Part shown: positions 1-5,467 of the stretch, one piece after another
Layout: every line of letters starts with the position of its first letter
Position numbering within the stretch: position 1 is the stretch's first letter
Assembly (NCBI GenBank): GCA_002256595.1
Contig: NOLC01000085.1
Coordinates: 1 to 9,992, forward strand
Reading direction: 5' to 3'
DNA length: 9,992 nucleotides
DNA from: Methanosaeta sp. NSP1
GTDB lineage: Archaea > Halobacteriota > Methanosarcinia > Methanotrichales > Methanotrichaceae
Program-made: the position numbers and the translations under genes
Notes under the pieces: generated by a model
What the model saw: only the letters and a program-made list of their open reading frames with translations
The model's database searches: none
Told to the model about the DNA's origin: nothing

Positions 1-1319
1 ATAGGTTTTTCTTAAACGGCCAGGCAATGACCGATTGGAATGCAGACAATACCTGGATCTGGACCCCGGCAGAGGATGGGAACTATTTGATCCGCATTGA
101 GCTCAGGGACGGAAAACATGCCGGGCCTCATGAATCGGATGACAAATGGTCTTATGAGTTCGAGATCAATGCCGCTGCATCAGAACCGGCCCCAGAGAGC
201 CAGTCTATATCGTGGGATAGGCCATACGGAGGCCAAGGCCATGATTGGGGCGAGTCGGTAGAGCAGACGGCAGATGGTGGGTATATCATCACCGGCACCA
301 CCGACCGGAGCGCCTCATCCGGGGAGGGAAAGGGAGATGTATGGCTCTTTAAGGCCGACGATAACGGGTCCATGCTCTGGGAGAAAACCTTCGGAGGACC
401 GGAATGGGATGACGGCTACTGCGTCCAGCAGACCATAGACGCCGGATATATCATCACCGGCTCCCGCGGCGGAGATCTCTGGCTTATTAAGACGGACGAA
501 AACGGGACCAAGATCTGGGATAGGATCTTCGGAGGGCCCAGAGAGGACTGGGGCGAATCGGTTCAGCAGACCGGGGATGGAGGATATATCATCGCCGGCG
601 TCACCGACAGGATAAGCTCCTCTGTGTCCGGCAGCGGAGACCTCTGGCTGATCAGGACAGACAAAAACGGCACCAAAATCTGGGACAGAGTCCTGGGAGA
701 GTCGGGAGCTGATTGGGGCAGATCGGTGCAGCAGACAGCAGACGGAGGCTATATCGTCACCGGTCTCCTGGATGATAGTGACCTCTGGCTGATAAAAATG
801 GATGAGAACGGCACCCGGCTCTGGGAGAAGACATTTGCCGGCACAGGGCGGGCGGAAGGCTACGCTGTCCAGCAGATCCCTCAGGGAGGCTATGTCATCG
901 CAGGGGCAACAGCATCTCTTTCCGGCAACCTCAATGAGGATCTATGGCTGATCAAAACCGACGAAAACGGCAAAAAACTCTGGGATAAGACCTACGGAGG
1001 GTCGGAGAGGGATTGGGGTGAATCTGTCCAGCAGACAGACGATGGAGGATTTATCATCGCCGGCATCACCTACTCCTCCGGCAGAGGCAGCGGGGATCTC
1101 TGGCTGGTCAGGACCGATAAAAACGGCACCATGCTCTGGGATAAGGCCTACGGAGGGGCGAACAGGGATTGGGGCCAATCGGTCCGACAGACTGATGATA
1201 GCGGCTACATAATTGCAGGCCGCACGGAATCATATGGCTCAGGCTATGAGGGCTATGAAGACTTATGGCTGATAAAGACCGATGAAAAAGGCGACATTCC
1301 AGAAGAAGAGAAAAACTAG
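1..1319 (+). CDS. Repeat-rich predicted surface protein: Ig-like domain plus seven-bladed beta-propeller (5' end outside window)
   Basis: The frame is open from the window edge (codons from position 3), and the first ATG at 27 lies inside a domain, so the true start is upstream. The first ~50 residues (RFFLNGQAMTDW, then NTWIWTP, then DGKHAGPHESDDKW) look like an Ig-like domain I associate with Methanosarcinales surface proteins. A short linker leads into seven repeats of 46-55 residues. Each repeat carries a DWGxSVQQTxDGGYIIxG half and a DLWLIKTDxNGTxxWDK half, the pattern of beta-propeller blades. Counted from the ATG at 27, the blades start near residues 67, 122, 168, 223, 270, 323 and 374. 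The protein ends at a short acidic tail (DIPEEEKN) with no C-terminal anchor, so any export signal must lie upstream. The function is unknown; a ligand-binding or structural role outside the cell is an inference. The domain call is firmer than any role. Confidence 0.8.
   Translation, partial: RFFLNGQAMTDWNADNTWIWTPAEDGNYLIRIELRDGKHAGPHESDDKWSYEFEINAAASEPAPESQSISWDRPYGGQGHDWGESVEQTADGGYIITGTTDRSASSGEGKGDVWLFKADDNGSMLWEKTFGGPEWDDGYCVQQTIDAGYIITGSRGGDLWLIKTDENGTKIWDRIFGGPREDWGESVQQTGDGGYIIAGVTDRISSSVSGSGDLWLIRTDKNGTKIWDRVLGESGADWGRSVQQTADGGYIVTGLLDDSDLWLIKMDENGTRLWEKTFAGTGRAEGYAVQQIPQGGYVIAGATASLSGNLNEDLWLIKTDENGKKLWDKTYGGSERDWGESVQQTDDGGFIIAGITYSSGRGSGDLWLVRTDKNGTMLWDKAYGGANRDWGQSVRQTDDSGYIIAGRTESYGSGYEGYEDLWLIKTDEKGDIPEEEKN
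225..1295 (+). repeat. Seven tandem propeller-blade repeats (~46-55 codons each)
   Basis: Seven in-frame repeats run head to tail within the first gene. Recurrent residues are G-G, D-W-G-x-S-V-Q-Q-T, G-G-Y-I-I-x-G, D-L-W-L-I-K-T-D and N-G-T-x-x-W-D. Blades 2 and 5 deviate most: DW becomes DDG or AEG, and blade 5 has QQIPQGG. Blade 7 lacks the terminal W-D-K strand. Length differences fall in the loop between the GYIIxG and DLWLI halves. Confidence 0.85.
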
Positions 1320-1379
1320 ATGACGAGAAGAGGATGTGAGCATGCCATTGTTCCCGCTCCCATCCCGCCTATCTTCAGA

Positions 1380-1407
1380 GGCCTGGACCGTGGCTTGGGT
1401 TCAGGCC
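1380..1407 (+). terminator. 10-bp hairpin downstream of the propeller gene
   Basis: Positions 1380-1389 pair with 1398-1407 (GGCCTGGACC with GGTTCAGGCC, one G-U pair) around an 8-nt loop. A further TCAGA/TCTGA pairing (1375-1379 with 1415-1419) could extend it past a bulge. It starts about 60 nt after the stop of the only upstream gene. No U-tract follows directly, so it may be a 3'-UTR stability or processing element rather than a terminator. Confidence 0.4.
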
Positions 1408-1487
1408 AGGTTTCTCTGAGATCTGGGAGCCAGCCGACTTTAATGCTTTGCTCTATTCTTTGACGCTGTTAGAGATATCAGAAAATC

Positions 1488-1494
1488 TTTTTTT
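1488..1494 (+). terminator. T7 tract, candidate archaeal terminator
   Basis: A run of seven T on the plus strand lies in the gene-free gap after the propeller gene. Archaeal RNA polymerase commonly terminates at oligo-T without a hairpin, so this is a plausible end for that transcript. The assignment rests on the tract alone. Confidence 0.35.
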
Positions 1495-1728
1495 AATGGG
1501 CTCCTGCGTGGGATGCGCAGAAGATCATGAGGCCGGCGGGAGCGAGGGAGCGGGATTAGATCTGAAGCAGACGTAGAAAAATAGCTTAAAATAGTTTTAT
1601 TTGATTCGAATACCCCGCTGCTCTTCTTAGGGGATAAATGCATGAGATCCAATATAGGATTGATCGGCTAACTTGCGGTCAATTTGGGCATATGATCTGA
1701 ATAGACGTATTACTAAATCCTATTTTAG

Positions 1729-1744
1729 ATAACTTTTTATAATC
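1729..1744 (+). promoter_or_regulatory. Candidate TATA box for the cbiM transcript
   Basis: CTTTTTATAA at 1732-1741 fits an archaeal TATA element. It would place the transcription start near 1760-1766, giving a very short leader before the ATG at 1773. A short inverted repeat, CTAAA (1713-1717) and TTTAG (1724-1728), sits just upstream where a regulator could bind. GGTGAG at 1764-1769 is the ribosome-binding site. Confidence 0.45.
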
Positions 1745-1772
1745 GAATAGCATTTGGGTCATAGGTGAGACT

Positions 1773-2492
1773 ATGCATATTCCTGATGGCTATTTAGGGC
1801 CATACACTTATATCGCAATGTGGATCATAATGATCCCCATCTGGTATTATGCAGGAAGGAAGCTCAGCTCAGAGCTGAAGTCCAGGCAGGTTCCCCTTCT
1901 GGCGCTGGCAGCTGCCTTTTCCTTTGTGATTATGATGTTCAATCTTCCCCTGCCAGGGGGCAGCGTAGGCCACGCCACGGGTGCAGCTATAATCGGCATT
2001 ATTCTAGGACCTTGGGCAGGAGTGATTGCTATGACTGTCGCACTCGCCCTCCAGGCACTCATGTTCGGCGACGGAGGAATTTGGACCTTTGCTGCCAATT
2101 GCTTTAACATGGCAGTGGTTATGCCTTTTAGCGGCTACTATATTTATAAATACATCAGCGGTAAGGCTCCACTCACATCATCTCGACGGGCGGTCAGCGC
2201 GGCTATAGCCGGTTATATCTCCTTGGTCCTGGCGGCAGCCTCCACCGGATTCATGTTCGGAATTCAGCCCTTGCTTCATCAGAGCGCGGAGGGAATTCCC
2301 CTCTACATGCCCTATGGCTTGAATATTGCTCTTCCGGCTATGCTCCTGCAGCATATATTTGGATACAGCATTCTGGAGGCAGTAATAACCGCATTGATCT
2401 TTGGTTACATCCAGAAGACCGATGCGTCTCTGCTTTACGGAGAAAAGATCATAGCAGTAGACCGCAATAGCGGGAAATCAGCTCCAGCTTGA
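1773..2492 (+). CDS. cbiM: Cobalt/nickel ECF transporter S component, CbiM/NikM family
   Basis: This is the membrane substrate-binding subunit of an ECF (energy-coupling factor) importer for Co2+ or Ni2+. The protein starts MHIPDGYL, so the N-terminal Met-His of this family is intact. His67 falls in GGSVGHATG, matching the position of the second metal-ligand histidine I recall for NikM. Conserved LGPWAGVIAMTVALALQALMFGDGG and FAANCFNMA stretches follow at about residues 78-114, among six or seven hydrophobic segments, and the length of 239 aa is normal. The start is fixed by the required N-terminal His and by GGTGAG at 1764-1769. It leads an operon with the PDGLE subunit 11 nt downstream and CbiQ and the ATPase beyond. 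Cobalt versus nickel cannot be settled: the MHIPDG start and PDGLE partner are also seen in nickel systems, so nikM is an alternative name. Confidence 0.9.
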   Translation: MHIPDGYLGPYTYIAMWIIMIPIWYYAGRKLSSELKSRQVPLLALAAAFSFVIMMFNLPLPGGSVGHATGAAIIGIILGPWAGVIAMTVALALQALMFGDGGIWTFAANCFNMAVVMPFSGYYIYKYISGKAPLTSSRRAVSAAIAGYISLVLAAASTGFMFGIQPLLHQSAEGIPLYMPYGLNIALPAMLLQHIFGYSILEAVITALIFGYIQKTDASLLYGEKIIAVDRNSGKSAPA

Positions 2493-2503
2493 GGGAATGA
2501 ATT

Positions 2504-2818
2504 ATGGATAAGACAGTGAAAAATTTAGCCTTCGGCCTTTTGGTTCTGGTAGTTCTTACTCCGCTGGGCCTTTTAGCAGTGGGAGAGACATTTGGCGAAT
2601 GGTCGAATGAAGAGATCATGGAAAAGCTGGGCTTTGTGCCCCCCGGCCTGGAAAGCCACTCCGACTCCTGGAGCGCACCGCTACCCGATTACGCTCTCCC
2701 GGGGAGCGAGGAGTCCATGACCATGTCTGCCGCCGCTTACATTCTATCCGCAATCATTGGAGTGGTGATATGCGCTGGTTTGCTCTATATCATAGGAAAG
2801 AAGGTGGCTAAAAACTAG
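2504..2818 (+). CDS. Small ECF metal-transporter subunit, PDGLE-domain (CbiN/NikN-like)
   Basis: This 104-residue protein has two membrane segments (about residues 7-27 and 75-97) enclosing an extracytoplasmic loop. That is the topology of CbiN/NikN, the auxiliary subunit that lets the S component take up metal. The loop carries VPPGLES (about 45-51) and APLPDYALPG (58-67). These resemble the PDGLE domain of archaeal and NikN-type proteins rather than classical bacterial CbiN. The ATG at 2504 follows GAGGGA (2491-2496), which overlaps the cbiM stop, so the two genes are probably translationally coupled. A T-rich tract lies right after the stop. The family call is good from the position and the PLPDYALPG motif; metal specificity is open. 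Confidence 0.82.
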   Translation: MDKTVKNLAFGLLVLVVLTPLGLLAVGETFGEWSNEEIMEKLGFVPPGLESHSDSWSAPLPDYALPGSEESMTMSAAAYILSAIIGVVICAGLLYIIGKKVAKN

Positions 2819-2824
2819 CGCCAT

Positions 2825-2845
2825 CTTTTTATTTATCCCCTTTTT
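2825..2845 (+). terminator. T-rich tract after the PDGLE subunit gene
   Basis: T5 (2826-2830), a TTTAT stretch and a second T5 (2841-2845) follow the stop codon by only 7 nt. Such tracts end transcription in archaea, perhaps only partly here because the remaining transporter genes continue in the same direction. Confidence 0.45.
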
Positions 2846-2862
2846 CTGATTGGGAAACCCAT

Positions 2863-2876
2863 TGCATATTAATACC
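2863..2876 (+). promoter_or_regulatory. Candidate TATA box for cbiQ-cbiO
   Basis: CATATTAATA at 2865-2874 is AT-rich within otherwise mixed sequence and lies about 70 nt before the cbiQ ATG. A start near 2895-2900 would give a leader of about 45 nt containing AAGGAG (2932-2937) as the ribosome-binding site. This is inferred from sequence only. Confidence 0.35.
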
Positions 2877-2941
2877 CGATCCTTGTGGCTCGAAGAAAGG
2901 TGACAACAAGCAGAATGGTGAGGAGAAGATAAAGGAGAAAG

Positions 2942-3880
2942 ATGATACCGGACTGGATGAATAATGTGGATCTGCAACCAGGTCATTTCTCTGCCGGGCG
3001 ACATGGCAAGAAGGGTTTCATAGGAAAAACCATTGAGGGAATTCTGGGCTTTTTGGAGGAGGCATTCCTGTCAGAGAGCTATTCCAAGAGACCCGGGCTT
3101 ATGCAGAGCCTTGACCCGAGGGTCAAGCTGCTTTCCATCCTAGCAGTTGTTTTTGCCGCCAGCATGATCAGTGACCTGAAAGTGCTGGTCGCTATCTATC
3201 TATTGACCCTGTTGATAACATATCTCAGCAAAATTGGAGTAGGTTTTTTCATCAAAAGAGTCTGGCTCTTCATTCCCATATTCGCCGGGATCATCGCCAT
3301 TCCCATGATATTCAATGTCTTCTTGCCCGGCGATCCCCTCTACACCATAATCCACCTGGGAGCTGGGGCACACCTGGGCCCCTTCTCCTTGCCTGAGAGC
3401 ATCTTCATTACCAAACAGGGCACCATGGCAGCGGTGATCTTCACCATGCGCGTGGCAACCTGTGTCTCTGCTGTAGTTCTGCTCTTTCTTACCACGCCCC
3501 AGCAGATCCTCTTTAAATCCCTGCGCACAGTGGGAGTTCCCAAGATCTATGTCCTCACCCTGCAGATGACCTATAGGTATATCTTCCTGCTCATGGAGCA
3601 GGTGCGGGAGATGTATATCGCCAAGAAAGCCAGAACTATAAAATCCAGAGGATTGATAGACGATCAGAAGTGGGTGGGTGGACGCATCGGGTATACGCTC
3701 ATCAGATCGCTCTCTATGAGCGAGAAGGTGCACATGGCCATGCTCTCCCGTGGCTTTAGCGGGGAGGTTCATATCATGCAGGAGTTCAAGATGAGCCAGA
3801 GAGATTATCTGGCAGGGGCTGCGGCGATATCCATAAGTCTGGTTCTGGTGCTGATCTCCCAAGATATTATTCGGGTATAA
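2942..3880 (+). CDS. cbiQ: ECF transporter transmembrane coupling protein CbiQ
   Basis: This is the T component of the cobalt/nickel ECF importer, which couples ATP hydrolysis to the S component. The family hallmarks are the two Ala-Arg-Gly-type coupling motifs in the cytoplasmic helices: KKARTIKSRG (about residues 228-237) and AMLSRGFSG (about 266-274). SLDPRVKLL at 56-64 is the conserved entry to the first membrane segment. Hydrophobic stretches lie near 62-96, 108-128, 160-185 and 288-308. At 312 aa it is somewhat long because of a ~50-residue N-terminal extension before the conserved core, with an amphipathic stretch around 28-45. The ATG follows AAGGAG at 2932-2937. The ATPase gene starts 2 nt after its stop, so the two are cotranscribed. 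Confidence 0.9.
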   Translation: MIPDWMNNVDLQPGHFSAGRHGKKGFIGKTIEGILGFLEEAFLSESYSKRPGLMQSLDPRVKLLSILAVVFAASMISDLKVLVAIYLLTLLITYLSKIGVGFFIKRVWLFIPIFAGIIAIPMIFNVFLPGDPLYTIIHLGAGAHLGPFSLPESIFITKQGTMAAVIFTMRVATCVSAVVLLFLTTPQQILFKSLRTVGVPKIYVLTLQMTYRYIFLLMEQVREMYIAKKARTIKSRGLIDDQKWVGGRIGYTLIRSLSMSEKVHMAMLSRGFSGEVHIMQEFKMSQRDYLAGAAAISISLVLVLISQDIIRV

Positions 3881-3882
3881 AG

Positions 3883-4764
3883 ATGGAAGCTACAATGGCG
3901 ACGATATTTGACTTGAGAAATGTTTCTTACTCTTATGTGGGAAAGATCGATGCTCTAAAGGATATCACCTTGAAGATAGACCAGGGAGAGCAGGTCAGCA
4001 TCATCGGCTCCAACGGCAGCGGGAAATCAACTCTGCTGGCCATACTTGACGCTCTGGTCTATCCCTCCTCGGGAGAGTTTTATGCCTTTGGCAATCTGAT
4101 AAGCGAAGATGCATTTGACTCCATATCCGACAGCGAATTCAGGTCGTATTTCCGGACAAAGGTGGGATTCGTCTTTCAAAATTCGGATATTCAGCTCTTC
4201 TCTCCCACGGTCTATGAGGAGATCGCCTTTGGTCCATTGCAGCTTGACCTTCCTGTAGATGAGGTAAAATCCAGGGTGGAAGACGTCCTGGAGATGATGG
4301 AGATAGGAAAGCTGCGGGATAGATCGCCTCACACTCTTTCCGGTGGGGAGAAGAAGAAGGTGAGCATAGCTACAGTCCTGGTCAACAATCCCGATGTGCT
4401 CTTGCTGGACGAGCCTTCTGCGGGCCTTGATCCCAGAACTCAGCTCTGGCTGATCGAGTTACTCCAGGAATTAGGCCGGGCCGGCAAGACGGTGGTTACC
4501 GCTACTCACGACCTTGAGATTATAGATCATATCAGCAACAGGTCTATCGTCATGGGGGAGGACCATCGGATCAAGATGGATCGGGATTCAAAGAGCATTC
4601 TATCCGACTACGAGCTGCTCCTCTCTTCCAATCTGGTGCATGAGCACACCCATCTGCACGGCAAGCTGGTGCACGAGCATATTCATGCTCACGGACAGGA
4701 ACATGAGTCTCACGGACATGCCCATATCGGCGGCCAGCATAACCACGATTCCGTCGAGAAATAA
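3883..4764 (+). CDS. cbiO: ECF transporter ATPase, CbiO/NikO family, with histidine-rich C-terminal tail
   Basis: This ABC ATPase powers the cobalt/nickel importer. Visible motifs are Walker A GSNGSGKST (42-50), the Q-loop glutamine in FVFQN (about Q99), FSPTVYEEIAFGP (106-118, typical of ECF ATPases), signature LSGGE (152-156), Walker B VLLLDEP (172-178), D-loop SAGLDP, and switch histidine H209. The catalytic core ends near residue 245. It is followed by a tail with 14 histidines (253-288), likely a metal store or sensor close to the pore (inference). The start is ambiguous: ATG 3883 (MEATM) lies 2 nt after cbiQ and has little Shine-Dalgarno signal. ATG 3895 is four codons on and has a weak GGAAG upstream. 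The gene is the last of the transporter operon. Cobalt is the default name, but nickel is equally possible. Confidence 0.92.
   Translation: MEATMATIFDLRNVSYSYVGKIDALKDITLKIDQGEQVSIIGSNGSGKSTLLAILDALVYPSSGEFYAFGNLISEDAFDSISDSEFRSYFRTKVGFVFQNSDIQLFSPTVYEEIAFGPLQLDLPVDEVKSRVEDVLEMMEIGKLRDRSPHTLSGGEKKKVSIATVLVNNPDVLLLDEPSAGLDPRTQLWLIELLQELGRAGKTVVTATHDLEIIDHISNRSIVMGEDHRIKMDRDSKSILSDYELLLSSNLVHEHTHLHGKLVHEHIHAHGQEHESHGHAHIGGQHNHDSVEK
4633..4698 (+). repeat. 33-bp tandem duplication encoding His-rich 11-mers
   Basis: Two adjacent 33-bp units (4633-4665 and 4666-4698) encode LVHEHTHLHGK and LVHEHIHAHGQ. They match at 24 of 33 bases by my count, with most differences at third positions. This is an old in-frame duplication that doubled the number of histidines in this part of the tail. 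Confidence 0.75.
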
Positions 4765-4848
4765 GATCGGGTCAGGAGTAACTCGCGAGGCGGGGGCATC
4801 TTCAGATGGCCAGGATCTGAGGAGCTGTCCGCAAGAGACCTGAAGCTT

Positions 4849-5319
4849 TCAGCAATACCGGCAAATCCAGTTTGGATTGGAAAATGATAAGGCCACAGCC
4901 AGGCCGCGCTTGATCTGCATCATCTCCTCAGGCGCGAGAACAGTGGTCCCTGTGGCCAGAAGCTGATCATGGGAATCGACAACCAGCACCTCTTCCCCGG
5001 CTCTGATATCGGGGTCTACCTCCAAAACGTGCTTGGCGAAGAGGTTACCGCCTTTGGCAACGAAGGGCGCCGCATCATCCAAAGAGACCACACGAAGACG
5101 CGGACGGGGCAGAAAAGCATGCAGCCTTCTGGCACCGAGCATGCTCAGAGTCAGCAGGTTGTCGCTGGCCCGCACAGTGGCGATCCTCTCCTTTTCCGCG
5201 TATAGATAGCGAAGGCGTCGGGTCTTGGAGAGGCTGTAGGTGGTTTCATCTGGAAAGAGAGCCTCTCCTGCGCCCCGGCCAAACTGATAATCGGCAATGA
5301 TCCTGGCTCGCTTTAGCAT
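4849..5319 (-). CDS. Stand-alone PUA-domain RNA-binding protein (archaeosine transglycosylase C-terminal-like)
   Basis: The 156-residue protein matches the C-terminal module of archaeal tRNA-guanine transglycosylase and related RNA-modification proteins. A pre-PUA segment has the telltale YQFGRGAGEALFP (11-23) and IATVRASDNLLTLSMLGARRLH (46-67). A PUA domain follows at about 74-146: PRLRVV, then APFVAKGGNLFAKHV, GEEVLVVD, LLATGTTVLAPEEM, and KRGLAVAL. No catalytic domain is present, so it probably binds RNA (tRNA or rRNA) as an accessory factor; the partner is unknown. The tail FSNPNWICRYC runs about ten residues past the usual end and contains Cys-x-x-Cys. The ATG at 5319 follows GAGGAT (minus strand, 5332-5327) with 7 nt between. 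The gene stands alone on this strand, convergent with the transporter and divergent from glyA. Confidence 0.85.
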   Translation of the reverse strand: MLKRARIIADYQFGRGAGEALFPDETTYSLSKTRRLRYLYAEKERIATVRASDNLLTLSMLGARRLHAFLPRPRLRVVSLDDAAPFVAKGGNLFAKHVLEVDPDIRAGEEVLVVDSHDQLLATGTTVLAPEEMMQIKRGLAVALSFSNPNWICRYC

Positions 5320-5340
5320 CCCTTCAATCCTCTATTCGGG

Positions 5341-5352
5341 CCGATATAGAGT
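5341..5352 (-). promoter_or_regulatory. Candidate TATA box for the PUA gene
   Basis: On the minus strand, CTCTATATC (5352-5344) lies 25-33 nt upstream of the ATG at 5319. This would give a transcript beginning close to the start codon. It is the most TATA-like stretch in the divergent gap on that strand. Confidence 0.4.
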
Positions 5353-5467
5353 TATGGGTTTCTCGACGGGGATCAAACTTGAATGAACCATCACCATAAC
5401 CTATTTTGCCCTCCTCATTGCATCTCCTCCCATCCTGTTGAGATTAATTGCAATATCGGTGATTTAA

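Larger units (their letters stand above)
1320..1772. other. 453-bp gene-free region upstream of the metal transporter
   Basis: No convincing coding region is present. An open frame of 70 codons on the minus strand (1440-1652) has no recognisable family and no ribosome-binding site that I can see. The region holds the hairpin at 1380-1407, the T7 tract at 1488-1494, an AT-rich stretch near 1577-1607, and the promoter elements listed for cbiM at 1713-1775. I see no tRNA and no recognisable cobalamin or NiCo riboswitch core. Confidence 0.6.

Noticed and set aside
27..29. ATG at 27 as the start of the propeller protein
   Set aside because: The frame is open to the window edge and the residues before it (RFFLNGQA) belong to the same Ig-like domain, so the start lies outside the window.
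225..1295. CRISPR-like or non-coding tandem repeat
   Set aside because: The repeats are in frame, diverged at third positions and encode propeller blades.
1440..1652. 70-codon minus-strand frame in the gap before cbiM
   Set aside because: No recognisable family, unremarkable composition, no ribosome-binding site seen; treated as chance.
1320..1772. Cobalamin or NiCo riboswitch upstream of cbiM
   Set aside because: I looked for a conserved core and found none; the TATA-like element also implies a leader too short for one.
3200..3862. 220-codon minus-strand frame opposite cbiQ
   Set aside because: Shadow of cbiQ, whose plus-strand product has full family motifs.
4800..4845. Hairpins between the cbiO and PUA genes (TCAGAT/ATCTGA; CTTCAG/CTGAAG) as a bidirectional terminator
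   Set aside because: Six-bp stems with no T tract on either strand; too weak to call.
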